DNA from: JBDSLU01 sp963844435 | GTDB lineage: Bacteria; Acidobacteriota; Vicinamibacteria; Vicinamibacterales; Vicinamibacteraceae | Length of the DNA stretch: 64,000 nucleotides | Direction of reading: 5' to 3' | NCBI GenBank assembly: GCA_963844435.1 | Contig: CAWJOG010000019.1 | Location: forward strand, 1-64,000 | Part shown: one piece after another, positions 44,016 through 51,867 of the stretch | Position numbering within the stretch: position 1 is the stretch's first letter | Layout: the number at the start of each line of letters is the position of its first letter | Position numbers and translations under genes: made by a program | Notes under the pieces: generated by a model | Seen by the model: only the letters and a program-made list of their open reading frames with translations | Databases searched by the model: none | Told to the model about the DNA's origin: nothing

Positions 44016-45035
44016 ATGGCCCTTCGCCCCTCGCTCGCCGTCGTCGCGGCCGCCGCGCTCCTCGCCGCCGCCACCGCGCTGCCGCACGCCCAAGGCACGA
44101 AGCGTGGCAACCCCGAGGACCACTTGCCGCCGCACATCCGGCAGCTCACCGGGTTCGGCGAGCGCGCCTCGTGGTCGCCGGACGGCAGGCGGATCGCGTT
44201 CATGGCCAAGAGCTTCGGCGACGCCTTCGTCGTCGACGTGGCGACGAAGACCATCCGGCTGCTGACACCGGCGCCGTCAGCCGGCTACCTGCGCGTGCAG
44301 TACCTGCCGACCGGCGACTACTTCCTGATCGGCGCCCGCACCTTCACCGACATCCGCACCACGCGCGATCGCGATCAGGAGATGTGGCTGCTCCGCGCGT
44401 CGGGCGGGCCGCCGATCGCGCTCGGCCACAAGATCTCGGAAGGCGTCGCCATCTCGCGGAAGACCAACCGCATCGCCTGGTCGAACACGCACGGGCAGTA
44501 TGGCGACCAGATCCCCGAGGGCGAATCGGTGCTCTACATAGCCGACATCGTCGAGGAAGGTGGCATCCCGAAGCTCACGAACAAGGTCGAGCTGCTCCGC
44601 GCCAAACGGCCGGAGTGCACGCTCGAAGCGCAGGACTTCCGCTTCGACGACACCGAGCTGATCTACACCTGCTACCGCACGCCCTACGCCGACGTCTTCG
44701 GCCTGAACCTGAAGACGAAGGCGATCACCACGTTCCGCAAGATCGCCGACGAGTACAACGAAGTCGAAGGCATCTTCCCCGACGGCAAGTCGACGCTGGT
44801 CGAGTCCAGCCGCGAGCAGAAGGCGCAGGACTCGAACCACATCGACATCTGGCGGATGCCGCTGGTGCCGAACGCCACCGAGTACGTGCGGGTGACGCAC
44901 TGGGGCGAATACGAGGGCTACAAGGCGTCGAACCCCGTGGTCAGCCCGGACGGGAAGACCATCGCCTTCCAGTCGGCTCGGAGCAAAGATCCCGCGGGCG
45001 TCGGTTACGGCATTTACCTCATGGACGTGAAATAG
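44016..45035 (+). CDS. Secreted TolB-like PD40 propeller protein
   Basis: 339 residues; signal peptide LAVVAAAALLAAATALPHAQ. PD40 blades recur: SWSPDGRRIAFMAKSFGD, EGIFPDGKSTLVESSREQ, PVVSPDGKTIAFQSARSKD. It is about the size of a full six-bladed propeller. AGGAGA precedes the ATG. No peptidase domain follows, so it is likely a periplasmic binding or monitoring protein. It shares a strand with the GT-C gene 33 bases upstream. Confidence 0.85.
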   Translation: MALRPSLAVVAAAALLAAATALPHAQGTKRGNPEDHLPPHIRQLTGFGERASWSPDGRRIAFMAKSFGDAFVVDVATKTIRLLTPAPSAGYLRVQYLPTGDYFLIGARTFTDIRTTRDRDQEMWLLRASGGPPIALGHKISEGVAISRKTNRIAWSNTHGQYGDQIPEGESVLYIADIVEEGGIPKLTNKVELLRAKRPECTLEAQDFRFDDTELIYTCYRTPYADVFGLNLKTKAITTFRKIADEYNEVEGIFPDGKSTLVESSREQKAQDSNHIDIWRMPLVPNATEYVRVTHWGEYEGYKASNPVVSPDGKTIAFQSARSKDPAGVGYGIYLMDVK

Positions 45036-45139
45036 GGCCTCGCGGCCCTTCACCCATCCATCCGCGGCAGGCGGCCGTAGAGCCTTTTCAGACGCGGGCC
45101 GAAGGGGCCCGCAGCTCAGAGGAAAAGGAACCGACTGCC

Positions 45140-45703
45140 ATGAAGCTCTTCCGCCTGACCGCCGCCGCTTTCGTCCTTGCCGCGACCGCTTCCGTCAGCT
45201 ACGCCGACCACCACATGGGCAAGAACCCCATCGTCGGCGGCAAGGAGATGTTCCCGAGCAAGAACATCATCCAGAACGCCGTCAACTCGGCCGACCACAC
45301 CACGCTGGTCGCCGCCGTCAAGGCCGCCGGGCTCGTCGAGACGCTGCAGGGCCCGGGGCCGTTCACGGTGTTCGCGCCGACGAACGCCGCCTTCGCGAAG
45401 CTGCCGGCGGGCACCGTCGACAGCCTGCTCAAGCCCGACATGAAGCCGACGCTCACCAAGGTGCTGACCTACCACGTCGTCGCCGGCAAGTGGTCGGCCG
45501 AGGACCTGATGAAGAAGATCACGGACGGCAACGGCACCGCGGAGCTGACCACCGTCGCCGGCGGCAAGCTGTGGGCGATGGTCAAGGACGGCAAGGTCGT
45601 CCTGAAGGACGAGAAGGGCGGGATGTCGACGGTGACGCAGGCGAACGTGTTCCAGTCGAACGGCGTCATCCACGTCGTCGACACCGTCGTGTTGCCGGGC
45701 TAG
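45140..45703 (+). CDS. Secreted fasciclin (FAS1) domain protein
   Basis: 187 residues; signal peptide LTAAAFVLAATASVSYA. One FAS1 domain with the H1 box GPFTVFAPTNAAFAKLP, conserved LTYHVVAGKWSAEDL and the H2 end VFQSNGVIHVVDTVVLPG. These extracellular domains mediate adhesion. AGGAAAAGGAA lies before the ATG. A GC hairpin GCGGGCC-GAAGG-GGCCCGC at 45094-45112 in the leader may separate it from the preceding gene. Confidence 0.93.
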   Translation: MKLFRLTAAAFVLAATASVSYADHHMGKNPIVGGKEMFPSKNIIQNAVNSADHTTLVAAVKAAGLVETLQGPGPFTVFAPTNAAFAKLPAGTVDSLLKPDMKPTLTKVLTYHVVAGKWSAEDLMKKITDGNGTAELTTVAGGKLWAMVKDGKVVLKDEKGGMSTVTQANVFQSNGVIHVVDTVVLPG

Positions 45704-45739
45704 TCGGCCTCGCGCCGAACGGGACCACGGATCGCACGG

Positions 45740-45792
45740 AAGTCGGGCCTCCCCTCGCCCCGGAACGGACCGGCGGCTGGAGTGCCCGACTT
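45740..45792. terminator. Possible bidirectional terminator
   Basis: AAGTCGGGC at 45740-45748 pairs with GCCCGACTT at 45784-45792 over a roughly 35-base loop, between the convergent fasciclin and Rieske genes. The A/T ends give short U-runs on both strands. The long loop makes this a weak call. Confidence 0.4.
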
Positions 45793-45809
45793 TCGTCTGT
45801 ACGTCAGCG

Positions 45810-46364
45810 CTACGCGGTAATCGAGATCACGTCGTTGGTGATCGTGGCGTTGAAGCGGCGGAGGTTCTGCGTCGACGGACCGCGGACCACGGCGCCGTTG
45901 GTGTCGTACCGCGATCCGTGGCACGGACACTGGAAGACGCCTTCGGTGAAGCCGGTGACCGTGCACTGCTGATGGGTGCAGGTCGCCGTGAACGCCGACA
46001 CCGAGGCCGTGCCGCTGCGCACGACGAGCATCGTGCCGAGCGAGCTCGTCACGATGGCGGTGCCGCCAGTGTTGGCCAGCGCCGTTCCGGCGACGTTCAG
46101 CGTCGCGACGCCGTTCGCGACCGTCGCCGGGATCGACGGCAGCGAGGGGACGTTGCTGAATTCGTCGGACGGCTCGTTCGGATTGCTGCCGCCGCCGCAG
46201 GCCTGCAGCGTGGCCGCGATCGCCCCCAGCGACAGCGCCTGACAGGCCGTCACACAGAAGTCGCGCCGGGTGCCGAGGGTCGCCGGGACCGGGGTGCCGA
46301 GCGTCTCGGCAGCCGCGGCCGGCGCCGCCGCGAGGGGGGATTCGACGAGGTGACGCGTGTCCAT
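45810..46364 (-). CDS. Tat-exported Rieske [2Fe-2S] protein
   Basis: 184 residues. A twin-arginine segment TRRDFCVTACQALSLGAIA is followed by LQACGGGS, which resembles a lipobox. The Rieske ligands are Cys-Thr-His in ATCTHQQCTV and Cys-x-Cys-His in FQCPCHGSRYD, and the added Cys pair in these motifs is the disulphide of high-potential Rieske proteins. No cytochrome b is nearby, so it is a stand-alone periplasmic redox protein. Start 46364 has AAGGAGAAG upstream. Confidence 0.9.
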   Translation of the reverse strand: MDTRHLVESPLAAAPAAAAETLGTPVPATLGTRRDFCVTACQALSLGAIAATLQACGGGSNPNEPSDEFSNVPSLPSIPATVANGVATLNVAGTALANTGGTAIVTSSLGTMLVVRSGTASVSAFTATCTHQQCTVTGFTEGVFQCPCHGSRYDTNGAVVRGPSTQNLRRFNATITNDVISITA

Positions 46365-46655
46365 GAAGCCTCTTCTCCTTCGTACGTGCACATCAGCGCC
46401 CGGCATCGCCACATGACGTGCACGGCTGAAACGAACCGATGAAATGGAGGCAGAAGCGCGGAAGGATCGAAGCCTGAGCTGGACTCAGGCCCTTCCGCCG
46501 GGGTGCGGGGGACACACGTTCCGAATGGGCAGTCCGAGTGTGCACCGGCCGCCGGGGGCGTTGCAAGGGCGATTTTCGTCGGCGGGCCGAGTCTCGCCGA
46601 CGGGCAGTTCAGGCCATACTTGCGCCTCAACCCCTTCCGCATGAGGAGATCCCGC

Positions 46656-48312
46656 ATGGTTTGGACCGATGCGCGTCGCGCCCGGGTGGCGACCACTGCC
46701 GTCGCACTCGTGGCGCTGACGCTGCCCCCCTTGGCGTCCGCCCAATCCCCGATCACGACCGACGCCGGTCTGGTGAGCGGCGCCGAGTCCGGCGTCACCG
46801 GCGTCCGGCAGTACCTCGGCATTCCCTACGCCGCGCCGCCGGTCGGGCCCAACCGCTGGAAGGGACCGCAGCCGGCCGCGAAGTGGGACGGCGTCAAGGC
46901 GGCCACCAAGTTCGGCGCCCGCTGCGTGCAGGCCCGCGTCTTCGGCGACATGGTGTTCCGCGACGAGATGAGCGAGGACTGCCTGGTCGCCAACGTGTGG
47001 ACCGGCGCGAGCTCGCCGACGGCGAAGCAGCCGGTGATGGTGTGGATCTATGGCGGCGGCTTCCAGGGCGGCTCCGCGTCGGAGCCGCGCCAGGACGGCG
47101 CGCGGCTCGCGTCCAAGGGCGTCGTCGTCGTCAGCCTGAACTATCGCGCTCGGCCTGATGGGCTTCCTCGCCCATCCGGAGCTGACGAAGGAATCGCCGC
47201 ACAAGGCGTCCGGCAACTACGGCATCCTCGATCAGATCGCGGCGCTGCAGTGGGTGCAGAAGAACATCGCCGCGTTCGGCGGCGATCCGGGCAACGTCAC
47301 CATCTTCGGCGAGTCGGCCGGCTCGTTCTCCGTCAGCATCCTGATGGCGTCGCCGCTGGCCAAGGGCCTCTTCCACAAGGCCATCGGCGAGAGCGGCGCG
47401 TCGTTCCCGTCGGGACCGCAGCCGCCGCTCGGCGGGGCGACGCTGGCGTCGGCGGAAGCCGACGGTGAGAAGTTCGCCGCCGCCATGAACGCGCCGACGA
47501 TCGAGGCGCTGCGCGCCAAGCCGGCGACCGATCTGCTGGGCGGACCGGGCACGCCGCCGCGCTGGTTCAGCCCGAACGTCGACGGCTACGTGGTGCCGGC
47601 GCCGGTGTCGGAGATCTTCACCAAGGGCCAGCAGCACAACGTGCCGCTGCTCGCCGGCTGGAACGCGGGTGAAATGCGATCGAGCGTGACGCTGCGGCCG
47701 CAGAAGCCCACCGCCGAGAGCTTCAAGGCCGATCTCGCGAAGCGGTTCGGCGCCTCGGCCGACGCGATCGGCAAGGCCTACGGCGGGGCCACCGACGCCG
47801 ACGCGCTCGAAGCCGCCGCCGCGCTGGCGAGCGACAGCTTCATCAGCTACGGCACGTGGAAGTGGCTCGAGGTGCACCGCGCCACCAGCGGCGCCAAGGT
47901 GTATCGCTACCTGTTCGATCGCGACATCCCGATCGAGCCGGGCCGCGTGCAGAACGGTACGCCGGTCACCGCCAAGGACGTCGGCGCGCGTCACGCCGGC
48001 GAGATCGAGTACGTCTTCGGCATGCTCGACACGATCAAGAACGTGACCTGGGCGGCCGAGGATCGGGCGCTGTCGAACGCGATGATGGAGTACTGGAGCA
48101 GCTTCGCGAAGACGGGCACGCCGAAGGCGTCCGGCCAGCCGGTGTGGCCGGCGTTCGACAAGCCGGGCGGTCCGGTGATGGTCCTCGGCGACACGGTGCG
48201 CGTCGCGCCGGAAATGCATCGCGATCGCTACGAGGCGTTCGACGCCTACGTGAAGACCGCGGCGACGACGCCGGCCACAGCGCCGGCCCCGGCCCCGCCC
48301 AGCCGGCCGTAG
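46656..48312 (+). CDS. Secreted type-B carboxylesterase, one frameshift
   Basis: About 550 residues; signal peptide RVATTAVALVALTLPPLASA. Type-B hallmarks are GIPYAAPPVGPNRWKGPQ, the oxyanion-hole YGGGFQGG, the nucleophile elbow TIFGESAGSFSV and ISYGTWKWLEVH. The acid and His of the triad lie in EIEYVFGMLDT and later. The frame changes near 47150 (VVVSLNYRA continues as LMGFLAHPELTK). The ATG at 46656 follows GAGGAGA. It ends with Pro/Ala-rich residues. The substrate is unknown; esters of sugars or phenolics are plausible. Confidence 0.9.
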
Positions 48313-48328
48313 CTTCACGACGCCGGGC

Positions 48329-49210
48329 GTGGCTGCGGCCGCGTCCGGCGCCCTCGTCGTGCTGCGCACGCTCACCTTCACCCTGCTCGCGCTCGTCGCC
48401 TTCGCGTCGAACTCGCTGCTGGCCCGGTTCTCGCTGGGCACCGGCGCGATCGACGCGGCGACCTTCACGGCGATCCGCCTGCTCGCGGGCGCCGCGGTGC
48501 TCGTCGCCCTGGTGCGCATCCGCGACGGCACCTGGACGGCGCTCCGCGGGGGCGGCGTCCTCGGCCCCATCAGCCTGTTCGTCTATGCCGTCCCGTTCTC
48601 GCTGGCCTACGTCCGGATCGGCGCGGCGGTCGGCGCCCTCGTGCTCTTCGGCGTGGTGCAGTTGACGATGGTCGGCTACGGCCTGGCCAGCGGGGAACGG
48701 CCGTCACTGCGGACGTGGGCCGGCCTCGCCCTGGCGACCGGCGGCCTGGTGCTGCTGACGGCACCGGCGGCCACCCGGCCTGATCCGCTCGGCGTCGCGC
48801 TGATGGCGATAGCCGGCGCCGCCTGGGCCGTCTACACGCTGGCCGGGCGATCGAGCCGCGAGCCGGTCGCCGCCAACGCGCGCAACTTCCTGTGGAGCAG
48901 CCCCCTCGCGCTGCTGGTCGTCCTCGCGGCGCCCGGCGCGATCGTCGCCGACACGCGCGGCGTCCTGCTGGCGCTGGTCTCCGGCGGCGTGACCTCGGGG
49001 CTGGGTTACGTGCTCTGGTATCGGGCGCTGCCCCGCCTGTCGGTGACACAGGCGGCGGTGGCGCAGGTCGGCGTGCCCGTCATCGCCGCGGCCGGCGCCG
49101 TCGCGCTGCTCGGCGAGCCCCTGAGCCTGCGCCTGCTCCTGGCGGGAGCCGCCGTGCTCGGCGGCATCTGGCTGCTGCTGTCGCGTCTCCGCCAGACGGC
49201 GACGTCGTGA
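48329..49210 (+). CDS. EamA/DMT-family transporter
   Basis: 293 residues with ten membrane helices in two EamA repeats: LTFTLLALVAFASNSLLAR, IGAAVGALVLFGVVQLTMVG, ALMAIAGAAWAVYTLAGRSS, TSGLGYVLWYRALPRLSVTQ and AAGAVALLGEPLSL. An inner-membrane metabolite exporter whose substrate cannot be read. The start codon is GTG, 16 bases after the esterase stop. It converges with the ROK gene. Confidence 0.88.
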   Translation: MAAAASGALVVLRTLTFTLLALVAFASNSLLARFSLGTGAIDAATFTAIRLLAGAAVLVALVRIRDGTWTALRGGGVLGPISLFVYAVPFSLAYVRIGAAVGALVLFGVVQLTMVGYGLASGERPSLRTWAGLALATGGLVLLTAPAATRPDPLGVALMAIAGAAWAVYTLAGRSSREPVAANARNFLWSSPLALLVVLAAPGAIVADTRGVLLALVSGGVTSGLGYVLWYRALPRLSVTQAAVAQVGVPVIAAAGAVALLGEPLSLRLLLAGAAVLGGIWLLLSRLRQTATS

Positions 49211-49238
49211 CCGTGCGCCCGGCCTCGCGCGGGCCGGG

Positions 49239-50453
49239 TCAGGCCACGTCGGGTGCGGCGAAGTACTGCTGGACGACGAGGGCGATGGCGCCACGCAGGC
49301 GCGGGCGCGTCTGCGGATCGGTCGGGACGATGCGCGTGCCGGCCTGCAGCAGGGCGCGCCGCGCGACCACGTCGTTGACGATCGGGCCGACGCGGTCCCA
49401 CACCGCCGTCACCTCGCCGACCACCGTGATCACCTCCGGCGCGAGCGCCGTGATGATGAACGACAGGCCGGAGCCGAGGAAGTGCGCCATGCGGTCGATG
49501 GCGGCGAGGGCGCGCGGATCGCCGTTGCGGGCGAGCTCGACGAGCGAGCGGAACCGCGCCAGCTGGTCGACGCCGGCGAGCGACGCCAGCGACGCCTCGC
49601 CGTCGGTGCCGCGCGCGTAGTCCATCACCGCCGCGGAGTTGGACGCGTAGCGCTCCCAGCAGCCACGCTTGCCGCACTTGCAGGGCGGGCCCTTCTCGTC
49701 CAGCGTGACGTGGCCGAGCTCGCCGGCCATCGCGTTGGAACCATGCACCAGCTGGCCGTTGATGAGGAGCCCGACGCCGATGCCTTCCGACACGGTGACG
49801 GCGACGAGGTTGCGGACGTGTTCGGGGTGCTTGCCGAACCAGAGCTCGGCGAGGGCGCAGGCGTTGGCGGCGTTCTCGAGGAAGACGGGCAGGCCGACGA
49901 CCGATTCGAGCATGGCCCGCAGGTCCATGGCCGGCCAGCCCAGGTTCGGCGCGAACATCAGGTGCCCTTGCGCGTCGACCCGGCCGGGCAGGCTGACGCC
50001 GACGCCTTCCACGCGCGTCGCCGGGAATTGGGCGCGGAGCGCGGTGACCGTCTCGAGGAGCCGCGCCGCGAAGGCCTCCGGCGTCGCCGGGGTGTTCCAT
50101 TGCTCCTGGGCCTTGAACTGCGCGTCGAGGCCGGCCAGGCCGACCGTCGTGAGCTCGGGCCGCAGCTCGACGCCGATCGTGCCGACCCGCTCGGTGTTGA
50201 CGTGCAGGAAGCGCGGCCGGCGGCCGCGCGGGAGGAGCCCGAGCTCGCCTTCGTTGACCCAGCCCTCGACGATCAGCTCGTCGATGATGGCCGAGACCGT
50301 GCTGCGCTGCAGGCCGGATCGCCGGGCGAGATCGGCGCGGGACAGGGGTTCGTGCCGGCGAATCAGACTGAGCGCAATTCGACGGTTGATTTGCCGCGCC
50401 GTTTCGCTGGTCGCGACCTGGAAGCTGGTGAGGTCGATCTTGCGCATGCTCAT
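49239..50453 (-). CDS. ROK-family transcriptional regulator (NagC/XylR type)
   Basis: 404 residues. The N-terminal winged helix (LADRARRSGLQRSTVSAIID-like, seen as LSRADLARRSGLQRSTVS, about residues 25-80) is followed by a ROK sugar-kinase-like domain. That domain has the zinc motif CKCGKRGCWERYAS, with three Cys and the preceding GELGHVTLD. It is thus a sugar-responsive repressor. Its likely operators and target genes are not evident; the neighbours are a DMT transporter and the methylmalonyl-CoA module. Confidence 0.88.
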   Translation of the reverse strand: MSMRKIDLTSFQVATSETARQINRRIALSLIRRHEPLSRADLARRSGLQRSTVSAIIDELIVEGWVNEGELGLLPRGRRPRFLHVNTERVGTIGVELRPELTTVGLAGLDAQFKAQEQWNTPATPEAFAARLLETVTALRAQFPATRVEGVGVSLPGRVDAQGHLMFAPNLGWPAMDLRAMLESVVGLPVFLENAANACALAELWFGKHPEHVRNLVAVTVSEGIGVGLLINGQLVHGSNAMAGELGHVTLDEKGPPCKCGKRGCWERYASNSAAVMDYARGTDGEASLASLAGVDQLARFRSLVELARNGDPRALAAIDRMAHFLGSGLSFIITALAPEVITVVGEVTAVWDRVGPIVNDVVARRALLQAGTRIVPTDPQTRPRLRGAIALVVQQYFAAPDVA

Positions 50454-50560
50454 CTGAGACACGAACGGGCCGGGGAGCAACGGCTCCCCGACCCGTGAGT
50501 GACCTTATCTCGACTGGACAAGCGCTGTCCAGCGCCGGACCCCGGGTCCGGCGACGTGTC

Positions 50561-50671
50561 CGACGCCGCCCGCGTGCGGGCGCCGCGGCGCGCTCAGGCG
50601 CGACGCGAACGACCGGCAGGCCGCACGCCCCGAGGGCGGCCCGCGGCCGGCCGTGAGAGGCCGGCCGCTAG
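50561..50671 (-). repeat. Dispersed palindromic element, copy C (inverted)
   Basis: Read on the minus strand it aligns end to end with copy B: CGTGCGGGCGCCGCG, GGCCGCACGCC and the outer GAGAGGCCGGCCGC are shared. The central core has diverged but still has self-complementary GCGCG arms. It lies between the ROK start and a TonB-receptor remnant. Confidence 0.8.
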
Positions 50672-50679
50672 ACCAGCAA

Positions 50680-50855
50680 CTAGAACTGGAACCGGGCCAG
50701 CAGCTGCAGGACGCGGGGCGAGCGCACGCTCGTCACCGCACCGAAGCCGTTGGTCCGAGTTGCCCCGTTTGTCGAACTCGTCGATACGCGAGAAGTCGTT
50801 GTTGTCGACCTGCGTCTGGAGGCCGTGGTAGTTCGAGTTGGCATCGGCACGAATC
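50680..50855 (-). pseudogene. C-terminal remnant of an acidobacterial TonB-dependent receptor
   Basis: The minus strand reads ADANSNYHGLQTQVDNNDFS and, in another frame, TNGFGAVTSVRSPRVLQLLA then RFQF and a stop at 50680-50682. Both are the standard ending of Oar-like/carboxypeptidase-regulatory TonB receptors of Acidobacteriota, whose last residue is the outer-membrane Phe. Several dozen residues between the two blocks and the rest of a roughly 1000-residue gene are gone. It abuts the meaB stop. Confidence 0.65.
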
Positions 50856-51867
50856 AGCCCTTGCGGAGAAAACGCTGGAGGATTTCGTTCGAGGCTGAGA
50901 TCGCCGACATTTTGAACTGCGACACGCGAGCTTCGTAGTCGGCGAGGACGCTCGCGACGGCCGGATCCCGGGCCAGCGCCCGGCCGAGGCCGGTCGTGAC
51001 CAGCTCGCGCATCCAGGCGACCGCCTGTTCGCGCCGACGCGCGAGGCGGCGGCCGCTGGCGTCGGACTGCGCCTGGTGGGCGAGCACCGTGTCCCACAGC
51101 TCGGTGACCCCCTCGCCTTCCAGGGCGGACGTCGTCAGCACCGGCGGCGACCAGCGGTCCGCGGCCGGCGGGAACAGGTGCATGGCACCGGCGTAGGTGG
51201 TGCGGGCGCGGGCGGCGGGCTCGCGGTTGGCGCCGTCGGCCTTGGTGATGGCGAGGATGTCGGCCATCTCGACGATGCCACGCTTCAGGCCTTGCAGCTC
51301 GTCGCCGGCCCCGGCGAGCAGGAGCAGCACGAAGCAGTCGGTCATCTCGCGGACCGCGATCTCGCTCTGGCCGACACCGACCGTCTCGACGAAGACCGTG
51401 TCGTAGCCGGCCGCGTCGCACAGCAGGATGGCCTCGCGCGTCCGCGGCGCGACGCCGCCGAGATGCCCGCGGGCGGGCGACGGGCGCACGAAGGCGCGCT
51501 CTTCGGCCGCGAGCCGGGCCATCCGCGTCTTGTCGCCGAGCAGGCTCCCGCCCGTCACCGGGCTCGACGGATCGATGCTGAGCACCGCCACGCGCTCGCC
51601 GCGATCGCGCACGAGGTGCAGGCCGAGCGCGTCGATCAGCGTGCTCTTGCCGGCGCCCGGCACACCGGTGATCGCGATCCGCCGCGCCCGTCCGGTGTGC
51701 GGCAGGATGGCGTCGAGCAGATCGGCCGCGGGCGCGGCGTCGTCGGCGCGTTCGCTCTCGACCAGCGTGATCGCCCGGGCCAGGGTGGCGCGATGGCCGC
51801 GGCGGACGCCGTCGATATAGGCGGGAACCGAGAGGCGCGTGCGCGGCAGGCGCGCGTCAGGCGGCAC
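50854..51867 (-). CDS. meaB: Methylmalonyl-CoA mutase-associated GTPase MeaB
   Basis: 337 residues. G3E-type GTPase: Walker A GVPGAGKSTLIDALG, DPSSPVTGGSLLGDK with base-interacting region, VFVETVGVGQSE (Walker B/G3) and ITKADGANR (NKxD-like, G4). MeaB loads and protects the adenosylcobalamin-dependent mutase. The GTG start at 51867 overlaps the mutase stop by 11 bases, so the two are translationally coupled. The C-terminal dimerisation helices (MRELVTTGLGRAL, VSQFKMSAISASNEI) are complete. Confidence 0.95.
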   Translation of the reverse strand: MPPDARLPRTRLSVPAYIDGVRRGHRATLARAITLVESERADDAAPAADLLDAILPHTGRARRIAITGVPGAGKSTLIDALGLHLVRDRGERVAVLSIDPSSPVTGGSLLGDKTRMARLAAEERAFVRPSPARGHLGGVAPRTREAILLCDAAGYDTVFVETVGVGQSEIAVREMTDCFVLLLLAGAGDELQGLKRGIVEMADILAITKADGANREPAARARTTYAGAMHLFPPAADRWSPPVLTTSALEGEGVTELWDTVLAHQAQSDASGRRLARRREQAVAWMRELVTTGLGRALARDPAVASVLADYEARVSQFKMSAISASNEILQRFLRKG

